From: Paracandidimonas soli
Lineage (GTDB): Bacteria > Pseudomonadota > Gammaproteobacteria > Burkholderiales > Burkholderiaceae_B
Length of the DNA stretch: 64,000 bases
Reading direction: 5' to 3'
NCBI RefSeq assembly: GCF_004342005.1
Contig: NZ_SMBX01000004.1
Span: 291,121 to 355,120 of the forward strand
Numbering within the stretch: position 1 is the first letter of the stretch; every line of letters starts with the position of its first letter. Shown here one piece after another: positions 35,947-45,412 of the stretch. The notes below the pieces were generated by a model, which did not search any database, was not told the DNA's origin, and saw only the letters and a program-made list of their open reading frames with translations. Both the position numbers and the translations under genes were made by a program.

Positions 35947-36872
35947 AGATGCTCTCCTGGCGGCAGTGGATTCCCTCGGCACGCACGCTGGCCATCGTGC
36001 CGCCGTTCGTGTGGCTGGCGCTGTTCCTGCTGGTGCCTTTCCTGCTGGTGCTCAAGATCAGCTTCGCCGATCTGCAGTTCGGCGTTCCGCCCTACACGCC
36101 GCTGGCGGAACTGAAGGACGAGACGCTGTCGATCGCGCTGAACCTGCGCGGCTATGCCTTGCTGTTTTCCGACAGCCTGTACATCGCCACTTACCTGAAT
36201 TCGGTCAAGATGGCGGCGGTCACCACGCTGTGCTGTATCCTGATCGGCTATCCGCTGGCGTACTATATTGCGCGCTCGAAGCCGTCTATCCGGCCGTTGC
36301 TGCTGCTGGGCGTCATCCTGCCGTTCTGGACGTCGCTGCTGCTGCGCGTCTATGCCTGGGTGGGCATCCTGCGCAACGACGGCCTGCTCAACAAGCTGCT
36401 GTCTTCGCTGGGGCTGATCAGCGCGCCGCTGGAAATCTATCGCACCGACCTCGCCGTGTACATTGGCCTGGTCTACGCCTATCTGCCGTTCTTCGTCCTG
36501 CCGCTGTACGCCACCCTGGTCAAGCTCGACCTGCGCTTGCTGGAAGCCGCCTACGACCTCGGGGCGAAGCCGTGGCGGGCCTTCGCGCAGGTGGTGTTGC
36601 CGCTGTCCATGCCGGGCGTGATCGCGGGCAGCCTGCTGGTGTTCATTCCGGCCGTGGGCGAATACGTGATCCCCGAAATGCTGGGCGGCGCCGACACCCT
36701 GATGATGGGACGCGTGATGTGGACGGAATTCTTCAACAATGCGGATTGGCCGATGGCGGCCGCCGTTACCTGCGTCATGGTGATGCTGCTGCTGGTGCCG
36801 CTGGCGCTGTTCCAGTACAACCAGGTGAAGCAGTTCGAGTCCCGGAAGCGGAGGCGCAATGATACGGCCTAA
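35943..36872 (+). CDS. potH: Polyamine ABC transporter, permease (PotH-like)
   Basis: A 309-residue permease with six predicted membrane helices, the first at about residues 20-40 (FVWLALFLLVPFLLVLKISF). The ATPase-contacting EAA loop is LEAAYDLGAKPWRAFAQVVLPLS. It overlaps potG by 4 bp and potI by 14 bp. Confidence 0.95.
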   Translation: MKMLSWRQWIPSARTLAIVPPFVWLALFLLVPFLLVLKISFADLQFGVPPYTPLAELKDETLSIALNLRGYALLFSDSLYIATYLNSVKMAAVTTLCCILIGYPLAYYIARSKPSIRPLLLLGVILPFWTSLLLRVYAWVGILRNDGLLNKLLSSLGLISAPLEIYRTDLAVYIGLVYAYLPFFVLPLYATLVKLDLRLLEAAYDLGAKPWRAFAQVVLPLSMPGVIAGSLLVFIPAVGEYVIPEMLGGADTLMMGRVMWTEFFNNADWPMAAAVTCVMVMLLLVPLALFQYNQVKQFESRKRRRNDTA

Positions 36873-37665
36873 CCGCGTGCTGCGCGCCGTCGTGCTGACG
36901 GTCGCCTATTCGTTCCTGTATGTGCCCATCGCCTGCCTGATGGCGTTCTCGTTCAACGACTCGTCGATGATGACGTCCTGGACCGGGTTTTCGCTGCGCT
37001 GGTACCACGAACTGTTCGAGGACCAGGCGCTGCTCAGCGCCGCGGCCCTGTCGCTGAAGATCGCCGCGCTGACGGCGACGGCGGCGGTGACCATCGGCAC
37101 CTGGGCCGGCTATGTGCTGGCGCGCATGGGGCGCTTTCGCGGCTTCGCCCTCTATATCGGCATGGTCAGCGCGCCCCTGGTCATACCCGAAGTCGTGCTG
37201 GGCATTTCGCTGCTGCTGATGTTCGTGGAGTTCGGCAAGCTGTTCGGCTGGCCGGACGGCAACGGCGTGTTCACCATCTGGGTGGGGCACGTCACGCTGT
37301 GCATGGCGTACGTGGCCATCGTCATCCAGTCGCGCATCCGCGATCTCGACCGCTCCCTGGAAGAGGCCGCGCTTGATCTCGGCGCCTCGCCGCTGAAGGT
37401 GTTTTTCCTGATCACGCTGCCGCTGATCGCGCCGGCCATGCTGGCCGCCTGGCTGCTGGCGTTCACACTGTCGCTGGACGATGTGGTGATCGCTTCCTTC
37501 CTGTCGGGTCCGGGCTACACTACCTTGCCCCTGGAGGTTTTCTCCAGGGTGCGGCTGGGGTTGAAGCCCGAGATCAATGCATTGGCCACGCTGTTCATGC
37601 TGGCGGTCGGCATCTGCGTCATCGTCGCCAACCGCATGCAATGGCGGGCAAAGGAGAATTCATGA
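36859..37665 (+). CDS. potI: Polyamine ABC transporter, permease (PotI-like)
   Basis: A 268-residue permease with six helices, the first after MIRPNRVLRAVVLTVAYSFL. The EAA loop is LEEAALDLGASPLKVFFLITLP and the family segment LSLDDVVIASFLSGPG is present. Its end overlaps the next gene's ATG by 4 bp. Confidence 0.95.
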   Translation: MIRPNRVLRAVVLTVAYSFLYVPIACLMAFSFNDSSMMTSWTGFSLRWYHELFEDQALLSAAALSLKIAALTATAAVTIGTWAGYVLARMGRFRGFALYIGMVSAPLVIPEVVLGISLLLMFVEFGKLFGWPDGNGVFTIWVGHVTLCMAYVAIVIQSRIRDLDRSLEEAALDLGASPLKVFFLITLPLIAPAMLAAWLLAFTLSLDDVVIASFLSGPGYTTLPLEVFSRVRLGLKPEINALATLFMLAVGICVIVANRMQWRAKENS

Positions 37666-38012
37666 GCCTTACCCTTTACGGATTGAGCAAGTGCAGCACC
37701 TGCGTCAAGGCGCGCCAATGGCTGGACGCGCATGGCGTGCCGCATACGTTCGTCGATTACCGCGACAACCCGGTTGCGCCGGCAAAACTTTCCGCGTGGG
37801 CCGAGTCCCTGGGAGGCTGGGAGAAGCTGGTGAATCGCGCCTCCATGACATGGCGCAACCTGCCGGCCGAGCGCAAGTCGCCGGAAACCGCCGAACAGTG
37901 GCTGGCGCTCATCGCCGAATTCCCTGCGCTGGTGCGTCGTCCCGTCGCCGACAGCGGGGATGCGGTCGGCGTCGGCTTCTCCGAAAAGGCGTACACTGCG
38001 CGTTTTTCCTGA
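37662..38012 (+). CDS. ArsC/Spx-family protein (YffB-like)
   Basis: A 116-residue thioredoxin-fold protein. The N-terminus has LYGLSKCSTCVKARQWLDAH (a CxxC) and the later RPVADSG segment is typical of Spx/MgsR/YffB proteins rather than true arsenate reductases. YffB-like members are proposed to be glutathione-dependent thiol reductases. AAGGAG precedes ATG 37662. It is joined to potI by a 4-bp overlap, but a link to polyamine uptake is not established. Confidence 0.82.
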   Translation: MSLTLYGLSKCSTCVKARQWLDAHGVPHTFVDYRDNPVAPAKLSAWAESLGGWEKLVNRASMTWRNLPAERKSPETAEQWLALIAEFPALVRRPVADSGDAVGVGFSEKAYTARFS

Positions 38013-38030
38013 GCTGATGAAGGCATTGCC

Positions 38031-38711
38031 ATGTTCACACAGCAGCAACTGAAAGAGCACGTCGCGCAGGCCGCGGTCGAGCATATTCTTCCTCTTCTGG
38101 CCGCGGACAGCGTTCTGGGCGTGGGTACGGGATCCACCGTGGATCTTTTCATCGATGCCCTGGCGCCTCATCGCGAGCGCTTCCGCGCCGCCTGCTCCAG
38201 TTCCGAGCGCAGCACGCAGCGCTTGCAACAGCACGGCTTCCAGGTGCTGGACCTGAACACCGTCGAAACCATGCCGGTCTATGTGGACGGCGCCGATGAA
38301 ATCGACGGGCGCCTGAATATGCTCAAGGGCGGCGGCGGCGCGCTGACGCGGGAAAAAATCGTGGCTTCGGTGGCGGAGCGTTTCGTCTGCATCGCCGACG
38401 AAAGCAAGCTGGTGGACGTGCTGGGCAAGTTTCCCCTGCCGGTCGAGGTTATCCCCATGGCGGCGGCAAGCGTATCCCGCCGCCTCGCCGCCCTTGGAGG
38501 AAAGCCGGCGCGCCGCGAGGGCTTCGTGACGGACAACGGAGGATGGATCCTGGACGTGTCGGGCCTTGCGATCACGGCGCCGGCGGAATTGGAGTCCACC
38601 ATCAACGACATCCCGGGCGTGGTGACCTGCGGCCTGTTTGCCCTGTCCGGGGCGGATGCGGCGCTGCTTTCCACGCAGCAGGGCATACGCACGCTGGCCC
38701 GCCAGGCCTGA
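38031..38711 (+). CDS. rpiA: Ribose-5-phosphate isomerase A
   Basis: A 226-residue enzyme interconverting ribose-5-phosphate and ribulose-5-phosphate. Motifs are [42 protein letters not shown] (active-site Asp-Glu and Lys/Glu) and [14 protein letters not shown]. The length is usual. Confidence 0.96.
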   Translation: MFTQQQLKEHVAQAAVEHILPLLAADSVLGVGTGSTVDLFIDALAPHRERFRAACSSSERSTQRLQQHGFQVLDLNTVETMPVYVDGADEIDGRLNMLKGGGGALTREKIVASVAERFVCIADESKLVDVLGKFPLPVEVIPMAAASVSRRLAALGGKPARREGFVTDNGGWILDVSGLAITAPAELESTINDIPGVVTCGLFALSGADAALLSTQQGIRTLARQA

Positions 38712-38725
38712 TGCTTCGCGCACGG

Positions 38726-38764
38726 CCGTCATAATCCTGTCATCAAGCTGTCGTAAGCTGCCGT
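38726..38764 (+). promoter_or_regulatory. Tandem Pho boxes upstream of phoU
   Basis: Four PhoB half-sites follow one another with 11, 11 and 10 bp spacing: CCGTCAT (38726), CTGTCAT (38737), CTGTCGT (38748) and CTGCCGT (38758). The consensus half-site is CTGTCAT. The array lies 135 bp upstream of phoU. A possible -10 TATAGT sits at 38832-38837, further downstream than expected. Confidence 0.7.
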
Positions 38765-38898
38765 ACTGAACCGTTCTGGAGCGGCATTCGCCGTTTCCAT
38801 GATGGGCTGCTTGCGTGAAGGCGGCTGTACTTATAGTATTGGAACAGTCGCATTCATGCGTGATTTCAATCGTTGATCCAGGGATGGCCTAGGCGGAT

Positions 38899-39627
38899 AT
38901 GTCCGAGCACACCAACAAACAGTTTCACACAGATCTCGAAGCCACACGTTCGCTGTTCCTGCAGATGGGCGGCCTGGTGGAGTCCATGATCCAGGACAGC
39001 ATGGAAGTCCTGGCAACGGGCGACGTATCCCTGGTCGACAACGTGCGCGAGCGCGAAAAGGAAGTCAATCAGCTGGAAGTCGAGATCGATGAGCGCATCG
39101 GCCTGCTGATCGCGCGCAACCAGCCCACGGCGGGAGACCTGCGTTTCCTGCTGTCGGTTTCCAAGATGCTGACCGATATGGAGCGCTGCGGCGACGAGGC
39201 CGACAAGATCGCCAAGGTGGCCCGCCGCCTGTACGAGGCCGACTCGGGCTACTCTCCCGTGGTCGAGCTGCGTCACATGACTGGCTACGTCACGGGCATG
39301 CTGCGCGACGCGCTCGATGCCTTTGCCCGCGAAGACCCCCTGCATGCCGCCAAGGTGGTGCGCGACGACAAGGAAGTCGACAAGGAATGGAAGGGCGCTC
39401 TGCGCCACATCATCACTTACATGATCGAGGATCCGCGCACGATCTCCCGCTCCATCGACCTGATCTTCATCGCGCGTTCCATCGAGCGCATCGGCGATCA
39501 TGCCAAGAACATGGCGGAGCGCGTCATCTACATGGTGCGCGGAGACGACGTGCGCCATACCGGCGTGAAGAACACCGAACGCACGGCGCGCGGCGAGGCG
39601 CAGGTCGAGTCCAAGGAAGACGACTGA
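38899..39627 (+). CDS. phoU: Phosphate signalling regulator PhoU
   Basis: A 242-residue all-helical protein of two PhoU repeats, with metal-binding-type motifs (EVEIDERIGLLIARNQPTAGDLR; IARSIERIGDHAKNMAERV). PhoU links the Pst transporter to the PhoR kinase and holds the Pho regulon off when phosphate is ample. It stands alone here without pst genes but has its own Pho boxes. A terminator follows. Confidence 0.95.
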   Translation: MSEHTNKQFHTDLEATRSLFLQMGGLVESMIQDSMEVLATGDVSLVDNVREREKEVNQLEVEIDERIGLLIARNQPTAGDLRFLLSVSKMLTDMERCGDEADKIAKVARRLYEADSGYSPVVELRHMTGYVTGMLRDALDAFAREDPLHAAKVVRDDKEVDKEWKGALRHIITYMIEDPRTISRSIDLIFIARSIERIGDHAKNMAERVIYMVRGDDVRHTGVKNTERTARGEAQVESKEDD

Positions 39628-39676
39628 CACTTCCTGGCTTTAGACGGGAGTGGCTCCCTTGAAGGGATGCCACGCG

Positions 39677-39721
39677 AAAAAGCCGATCCCCGCAGGGAAA
39701 TACCACGGGGATCGGCTTTTT
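39677..39721. terminator. Bidirectional terminator between phoU and yggX
   Basis: AAAAAGCCGATCCCCG (39677-39692) pairs perfectly with CGGGGATCGGCTTTTT (39706-39721), giving A/T tails on both strands. It serves the convergent phoU (plus) and yggX (minus). Confidence 0.9.
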
Positions 39722-39727
39722 GCCGCT

Positions 39728-40000
39728 TCAGTCCGAGGGAGGGACGTAGCCTTGCGCCTCGATGTCGGCATCGTCGAACAGGAATTGTTCCATCTGTTCG
39801 GCCAGATATTTCCTGGCGCGGGCGTCGGCCAGGTTGAGGCGGTTTTCATTGACGAGGCGGGTCTGGATGTCCACCCATTGCGCCCAGGCCTGTTTTGAAA
39901 TGCTGCGCCAGATGCGCGTGCCCAGTTCACCCGGATAGGGAGGGTAGTCCAGGCCTTCGGCCTCGGTTTTCAGCTTTGCGCATTGAATCATGCGTGCCAT
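39728..40000 (-). CDS. yggX: Iron-trafficking protein YggX
   Basis: A 90-residue protein matching Ygg[24 protein letters not shown]-like [19 protein letters not shown] and the terminal YVPP segment. It protects iron-sulfur clusters against oxidative damage. AGGAG lies upstream of ATG 40000; the longer frame to 40042 is unlikely. Confidence 0.95.
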   Translation of the reverse strand: MARMIQCAKLKTEAEGLDYPPYPGELGTRIWRSISKQAWAQWVDIQTRLVNENRLNLADARARKYLAEQMEQFLFDDADIEAQGYVPPSD

Positions 40001-40063
40001 TGCGTTTTCTCCTGTATTGATTGGTTTGCCGGGACAATGCATGGATTGTACCGGCGAGACGGG

Positions 40064-40136
40064 CTGCCCGCATCGAGCGGGCAGGCGTCTTCAGGGGTAT
40101 TCGGGGAGGGCGGGCCATCGGGAAAGGCATGGCCCG
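40064..40136 (-). terminator. Paired stem-loops downstream of argA
   Basis: Two 8-bp perfect stems: CTGCCCGC/GCGGGCAG (40064-40071 with 40077-40084) and CGGGCCAT/ATGGCCCG (40111-40118 with 40129-40136). They lie between the argA stop and yggX and lack T-tracts. Confidence 0.4.
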
Positions 40137-40145
40137 CGCGCATGC

Positions 40146-41501
40146 CTACAGCTTCTTGATGAACACCAGACTGTTGCGCGAGCGGTTGTAGATGGTCTGG
40201 CGTTCCTTGGGCAGGTCGGAAATGCCGCCCTGGACGAAGCCGCGCTTGATGAACCAGTGGGAAGTGCGCGTTGTCAGCACGAACAGGCGTTTGGCGCCCA
40301 TGGCGCGTGCGCGCGATTCGGTATGCCGCAGCAGCAGCTCGCCTTCGCCGGAGCCCTGCCATTCGGGATGCACGATCAGGCAGGCCATTTCGGCCATTTT
40401 TTCTTCCGGGTAGGGGTTCAGCTGCACGCAACCGTAGATGACGCCGTCGTGCTCCAGCACGGTGAAACGCTCGAACTCGCGTTCGACGACAGCGCGGCCG
40501 CGGGGAACGAGCGTGCCGTCGGCTTCCAGCGGATCGATCAGTTGAACGATGGCGCCGACATCATCGATGGTGGCGGGGCGCAAATCGTCCAGCGTGTCTT
40601 CGACCACCATGGTGCCGACGCCATCGTGCGTGAAGATTTCGAGCAGCACGCTGCCGTCCTGGGTGTAGGACACCAGATGCGCGCGGGCCACGCCGCGCTT
40701 GACGGCCTTGGAGGCGTGCTCGAGGAACGATGCCGTGTCTTCGTCCAGCGAGGCGCTGGCCAGCAGGGCGTCGGCGTCTTCGCGGGCCAGCTCGGTATCG
40801 ACGGAGCCGTCCGCATCGTGGATGGTGTGATCCCGGGTGAGGAAAATCAGCTTTTCCGCGCGCAGGGCAACCGCCATGTGCGTGGCCAGGTCTTCCATCG
40901 CCAGGTTGAATGCTTCGCCAGTGGGAGAGAAACCGAGCGGCGAAAGCAGTACGATGGAGCTTTGGTTCAGGATGCTCTTGATGGCATCCAGATCCATCTT
41001 GCGCACGGCGCCGGTATGCTGGTAGTCGACGCCATCGATGACGCCGACCGGACGCGCGGTGACGAAATTCCCGGAAATGACGCGCACCTGAGCGTGCGAC
41101 ATGGGCGTATTCGGCAGCCCCTGGCTGAAGGCGGCCTCGATATCCAGACGGATTTCGCCGGCGGCTTCCTTGGCGCATTCCAGGGCTTCCGGGCTGGTGG
41201 GCTCGATGCCGCGCCCGAACTGCATGTCGTAGCCCTTGAGCTTCAATTGCTCGTTGACCTGCGGACGGGAACCGTGGACCAGCACCAGCTTCACGCCCAG
41301 CGCGGTCAGCAGGGAGAGATCCTGGATCAGCGCGTTCAGCGCGCCATCGCTGACCAGTTCGCCGCCGAATGCCACGACGAAGGTCTTGCCGCGGAACGCG
41401 TGCACGTAGGGAGCCACCTCGCGGAACCAGCGCACGAACTGTGCGGGCGCGAATTCTGGGGCATCCTGTGCGGAAAAGGTATCGGGTTCGCTGGCGGTCA
41501 T
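40146..41501 (-). CDS. argA: N-acetylglutamate synthase ArgA
   Basis: A 451-residue first enzyme of arginine synthesis. The N-terminal amino-acid-kinase-like domain (about 20-290, with KTFVVAFGGELVSDGALN and VHGSRPQVNEQL) is the arginine-sensing part; the C-terminal GNAT acetyltransferase domain (about 300-451) has HPEWQGSGEGELLLRHTE. It is divergent from hrpA across an 80-bp gap that contains a TATAAT at 41548-41553, a possible -10 box for hrpA without a clear -35. Confidence 0.96.
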   Translation of the reverse strand: MTASEPDTFSAQDAPEFAPAQFVRWFREVAPYVHAFRGKTFVVAFGGELVSDGALNALIQDLSLLTALGVKLVLVHGSRPQVNEQLKLKGYDMQFGRGIEPTSPEALECAKEAAGEIRLDIEAAFSQGLPNTPMSHAQVRVISGNFVTARPVGVIDGVDYQHTGAVRKMDLDAIKSILNQSSIVLLSPLGFSPTGEAFNLAMEDLATHMAVALRAEKLIFLTRDHTIHDADGSVDTELAREDADALLASASLDEDTASFLEHASKAVKRGVARAHLVSYTQDGSVLLEIFTHDGVGTMVVEDTLDDLRPATIDDVGAIVQLIDPLEADGTLVPRGRAVVEREFERFTVLEHDGVIYGCVQLNPYPEEKMAEMACLIVHPEWQGSGEGELLLRHTESRARAMGAKRLFVLTTRTSHWFIKRGFVQGGISDLPKERQTIYNRSRNSLVFIKKL

Positions 41502-41581
41502 TTCTGCGGGTGCAAGGGCGCACGATATGGATTGGCTAACTCAAAATTATAATCAGGGCTGTCAGGTCAAGAAGAGTTTTC

Positions 41582-44500
41582 ATGCAAGAGTCTGTGAAAC
41601 TGTCGGTAAAGCAACACATGCCAACGCAGCAAGAGGCGCCCGAGCCCAGGCCGCTGCCCGATATCCGCTATCCGGAAGAATTGCCGGTCAGCGCGCGCCG
41701 CGCCGATATCGCGGCCGCCATCCGGGACCACCAGGTCGTCATTGTGTCGGGCGAAACCGGGTCCGGCAAGACCACGCAGCTGCCCAAGATCTGCCTGGAG
41801 CTGGGGCGCGGCAGCGGCAAAATGATCGGCCATACCCAGCCGCGCCGGCTGGCGGCCACTTCCGTCGCGCGCCGGATCGCCGAAGAGCTGCAATCGGAAC
41901 TGGGCGACTGGGTGGGCTACCAGATACGCTTCAACGACAAGACGGGCGAGCGCACGGCCATCAAGCTCATGACCGACGGCATCCTGCTGGCGGAGTCGCA
42001 GCGCGACCCGCTGCTGCGCCGCTACGACACCATCATCATCGACGAAGCGCACGAGCGCAGCCTGAACATCGACTTCCTGCTGGGATTCCTGCACCAGTTG
42101 CTGCCTCGGCGCAAGGACCTGAAGCTGATCATCACGTCGGCCACCATCGATGCCAAGCGCTTCGCCGAGCATTTCTCCGTGCGAGGCAAGCCCGCGCCAG
42201 TCATCGAGGTATCGGGGCGCTCCTGGCCGGTGGAGATCGTCTACCGGCCGGTGCTGCGCGATCAGGAGACGCAGAATGGCGGACAGCCGGCGCAAGCGCA
42301 GCGGGCGGACGAGGAAAGGGACCTGATCGACGCCGTGGTCGACGGCGTGGGCGAGTGCATACGCCATGGCGGCGGCGATATCCTGGTGTTTCTTCCCGGC
42401 GAACGCGAGATCCGCGAAGCGGCGGACGCCATCCGCAAGCAGCGGCCCGCCGGATTGCAGGTACTGCCGTTGTTCGCTCGCCTTTCGCAAGCGGAGCAGG
42501 ACAGCATCTTTCGTCCCCAGGGCAATACGCGGCGGGTGGTGCTGGCGACCAACGTTGCCGAAACTTCGCTGACGGTGCCGGGCATCCGCTTCGTGATCGA
42601 CAGCGGCCTGGCCAGGGTCAAGCGCTATTCGTGGCGCAACAAGGTGGAGCAGCTGCGCATCGAGCCCGTCAGCCAGGCATCGGCCAACCAGCGCTCGGGG
42701 CGCTGCGGCCGTATCGGCCCAGGATACTGCATCCGCCTTTACGACGAGACGGACTTCAAGAACCGTCCCGCCTTCACCGATCCGGAAATCCTGCGCTCGT
42801 CGCTGGCGTCCGTCATTCTTCGCATGAAGGCGCTGAAGCTGCGCGACATAGAATCGTTTCCGTTCGTGGACGCGCCGTCGGGCCGCGCCGTCGCCGACGG
42901 CTATCACCTGCTGCAGGAGCTGGGGGCGCTGGACGAGGGCAACACGCTCACCCCGGTCGGCAAGACGCTGGCGCGCCTGCCGGTCGATCCGCGCCTGGCG
43001 CGCATGATCCTGGCCGCACACGAAGGGCAATGCCTGGACGAGGTGCTGGTCATTGCGTCGGCGCTGTCGGTGCAGGATCCGCGCGAACGCCCGCTGGCCG
43101 AGCGCGATGCCGCCGAGAACGCCCAGGCGCGTTTCCGCGATCCCAAGTCGGAGTTCATCGCCTATCTCAATCTGTGGCGCTGGTGCACGCAGGCCTATAA
43201 AGAACGGGAGTCGCAGCGCAAGTTCGCCGAGCAGTTGCGCAAGGCCTACGTATCGCCGCTGCGCTTTCGCGAGTGGCGCGATGTGCATGAGCAATTGCTG
43301 TCCATGGCCAGGGAGCACAGCTGGAAGCCCAACGCCACGCCGGCCACGTTCGAGCAGATCCACAGCGCGCTGCTGGCCGGCCTGCTGGGCAACGTGGGGG
43401 TGAAGACCGAAGAGAGCAGCCAGTATCAGGGGGCGCGGGACATCAAGTTCCACATCCATCCCGGTTCCACGCTGGCGCGCAAGGCCGGACGCTGGGTCAT
43501 GGCGGCGGAACTTGTGGACACCTCGCGTCTCTACGCCCGCACCGTGGCCACGATCGACCCGGTATGGGTGGAGCGCGTCGGAGCGCATCTGCTGAAGCGC
43601 TCCTGGTCGGATCCGCGCTGGGAAAAGAAGGCGGGCCAGGTCGTTGCGAACGAACGCGCCACGCTGTACGGCCTTCCGGTCTATACCGGCAGGCGGGTGC
43701 ACTACGGGCCGATCGATCCCGCGATGTCCCGCGAGCTGTTCATCCGCCAGGCCCTGGTGGAGGGCCAGATCGAAGGCAGCTTTCCTTTCCTGGACCACAA
43801 CCGCAAGCTGGTGCTGTCGATCGAGCGCCTCGAGCACCAGTCGCGCCGCCCCGACATCCTGGTGGACGACAGCCTGATCCATGCCTTCTACGACGAAAAG
43901 ATCCCGCAGGATATCTACCAGACGGCGACGTTGCGGGCCTGGCTGCAGCGCCTGGACAAGACGCAGGCCAAGGCATTGCTGCTGACGCGCGATGCGCTGA
44001 TGCGCCATGAGGCCGACGGCATCACGACCGAGGTGTTCCCCCGCCGCTTGCAATGGCAGGGCGTGGACATGGCGCTGGACTACCATTTCGAGCCCGGCTC
44101 GGTGCGCGACGGCGTCACCCTGTCGGTGCCGTTGTTCGCGCTGAACCAGATCGATCCGGTGCGCTGCGAATGGCTGGTGCCCGGCATGCTGAAGGAGAAG
44201 GTGCAGTGGCTGCTGAAGTCGCTGCCGCAGAAGCTGCGGCGCCATTGCGTGCCGCTGCCGGACTACGCGGCGGGGTTCTACGAGCGCTGGTTCGAGCGCG
44301 CCGCGGATCCCGGCATGGGCCTGCTGGACGCCATCGCCAAGGATATGTGGGAGCAGGTCAAGGTGCGCCCCGAGCGCACGGATTTCAAGCTGGAAACGCT
44401 TCCGGCCCACCTGTTCATGAACTTCAAGGTGATCGACGAGCATGGGCGCATGCTGTCGGGCGGGCGCAATCTCGACCAGCTCAAGGCCGAGCATGGCCGC

Positions 44501-45412
44501 CAGGCACAGGCGTCGTTCCAGCAGTTGGCGGGCAAGGACGCCCAGGTGGCGCAGGCGCTGGCGCACGAATCGCTGACGGGATGGACATTCGGCGAGCTGC
44601 CGGAAATCATGGAGATCCAGCGCAAGGGCAGGACGGTCATCGGCTATCCCGCCCTAGTGGATGCGGGAGCGCATTGCCAGGTCGACGTCTACGACGACCC
44701 CGAACAGGCCCGGCGTCATCATCGCGGCGGCTTGCGGCGGCTTTTCCGTCTGGCGCTGCGCGAACAGGTGAAATTCCTGGAAAAAAACCTGCCCGACCTG
44801 ACCAGGATGGGCATGCTCTACATGAGCCTGGGCACGCAGGAGGAACTGCGCGACCAGATCGTCGATGCGGCGCTGGAGCAGGCCTGCATGCAGGAGCCAT
44901 GGCCGTCGGACCAGGCGGGTTTCGAGAGCCGCTGCGCGGAAGGAAAGTCCAGGCTGGGCCTGCTTGCGCAGGAAATCGCCCGCCTGGCCATGCAGATCCT
45001 GACGGAGTGGCAGGCGGTGCAGAAAAAGCTGCCGCAAGCCAGGCCGCATGCCGACAATTACGCCGACATCCAGCGTCAGTTGACCGGACTGATGGGCAAG
45101 TGGTTCGTGCGTGATACGCCGTATGCGCAGCTCAAGCACTTCCCGCGCTACCTGAAGGCGGTGCAGGGACGCATCGACCGCCTGCGCACCGATCCCGGGA
45201 GGGATGCGAAGCTGATGGCGGAGTTCGGTCCGCTGCAGGCGCAGTACCAGCGCGCCCTGTCGGCGCGCAAGGGCGTGCCCGATGCCGGCCTGGAGGGATT
45301 CCGCTGGATGATGGAAGAGCTGCGCGTATCGCTGTATGCGCAGGAGCTGCGCACGCCCATGCCGGTTTCGGTCAAACGGCTGCAGAAGGCCTGGGATGCG
45401 ATGCAGCGCTAG
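41582..45412 (+). CDS. hrpA: ATP-dependent RNA helicase HrpA
   Basis: A 1276-residue DEAH-box helicase, close to the family size of about 1300. The motor core has Walker A SGETGSGKTTQLPKICL (about residue 57), DEAH in IIIDEAHERSLNIDFLLG, motif III SATIDAKRF and motif VI QRSGRCGRIGPG. The HA2/OB region and the long HrpA-specific C-terminal domain (DUF3418) fill the second half. HrpA resolves stalled ribosomes in E. coli. The last 41 bp overlap the convergent LysR gene. Confidence 0.96.
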   Translation: MQESVKLSVKQHMPTQQEAPEPRPLPDIRYPEELPVSARRADIAAAIRDHQVVIVSGETGSGKTTQLPKICLELGRGSGKMIGHTQPRRLAATSVARRIAEELQSELGDWVGYQIRFNDKTGERTAIKLMTDGILLAESQRDPLLRRYDTIIIDEAHERSLNIDFLLGFLHQLLPRRKDLKLIITSATIDAKRFAEHFSVRGKPAPVIEVSGRSWPVEIVYRPVLRDQETQNGGQPAQAQRADEERDLIDAVVDGVGECIRHGGGDILVFLPGEREIREAADAIRKQRPAGLQVLPLFARLSQAEQDSIFRPQGNTRRVVLATNVAETSLTVPGIRFVIDSGLARVKRYSWRNKVEQLRIEPVSQASANQRSGRCGRIGPGYCIRLYDETDFKNRPAFTDPEILRSSLASVILRMKALKLRDIESFPFVDAPSGRAVADGYHLLQELGALDEGNTLTPVGKTLARLPVDPRLARMILAAHEGQCLDEVLVIASALSVQDPRERPLAERDAAENAQARFRDPKSEFIAYLNLWRWCTQAYKERESQRKFAEQLRKAYVSPLRFREWRDVHEQLLSMAREHSWKPNATPATFEQIHSALLAGLLGNVGVKTEESSQYQGARDIKFHIHPGSTLARKAGRWVMAAELVDTSRLYARTVATIDPVWVERVGAHLLKRSWSDPRWEKKAGQVVANERATLYGLPVYTGRRVHYGPIDPAMSRELFIRQALVEGQIEGSFPFLDHNRKLVLSIERLEHQSRRPDILVDDSLIHAFYDEKIPQDIYQTATLRAWLQRLDKTQAKALLLTRDALMRHEADGITTEVFPRRLQWQGVDMALDYHFEPGSVRDGVTLSVPLFALNQIDPVRCEWLVPGMLKEKVQWLLKSLPQKLRRHCVPLPDYAAGFYERWFERAADPGMGLLDAIAKDMWEQVKVRPERTDFKLETLPAHLFMNFKVIDEHGRMLSGGRNLDQLKAEHGRQAQASFQQLAGKDAQVAQALAHESLTGWTFGELPEIMEIQRKGRTVIGYPALVDAGAHCQVDVYDDPEQARRHHRGGLRRLFRLALREQVKFLEKNLPDLTRMGMLYMSLGTQEELRDQIVDAALEQACMQEPWPSDQAGFESRCAEGKSRLGLLAQEIARLAMQILTEWQAVQKKLPQARPHADNYADIQRQLTGLMGKWFVRDTPYAQLKHFPRYLKAVQGRIDRLRTDPGRDAKLMAEFGPLQAQYQRALSARKGVPDAGLEGFRWMMEELRVSLYAQELRTPMPVSVKRLQKAWDAMQR

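Noticed and set aside
41567..44566. 999-codon open frame on minus opposite hrpA
   Set aside because: It is antisense to a fully conserved helicase gene, has His/Arg/Gln-rich shadow composition and no family resemblance; a by-product of high GC.
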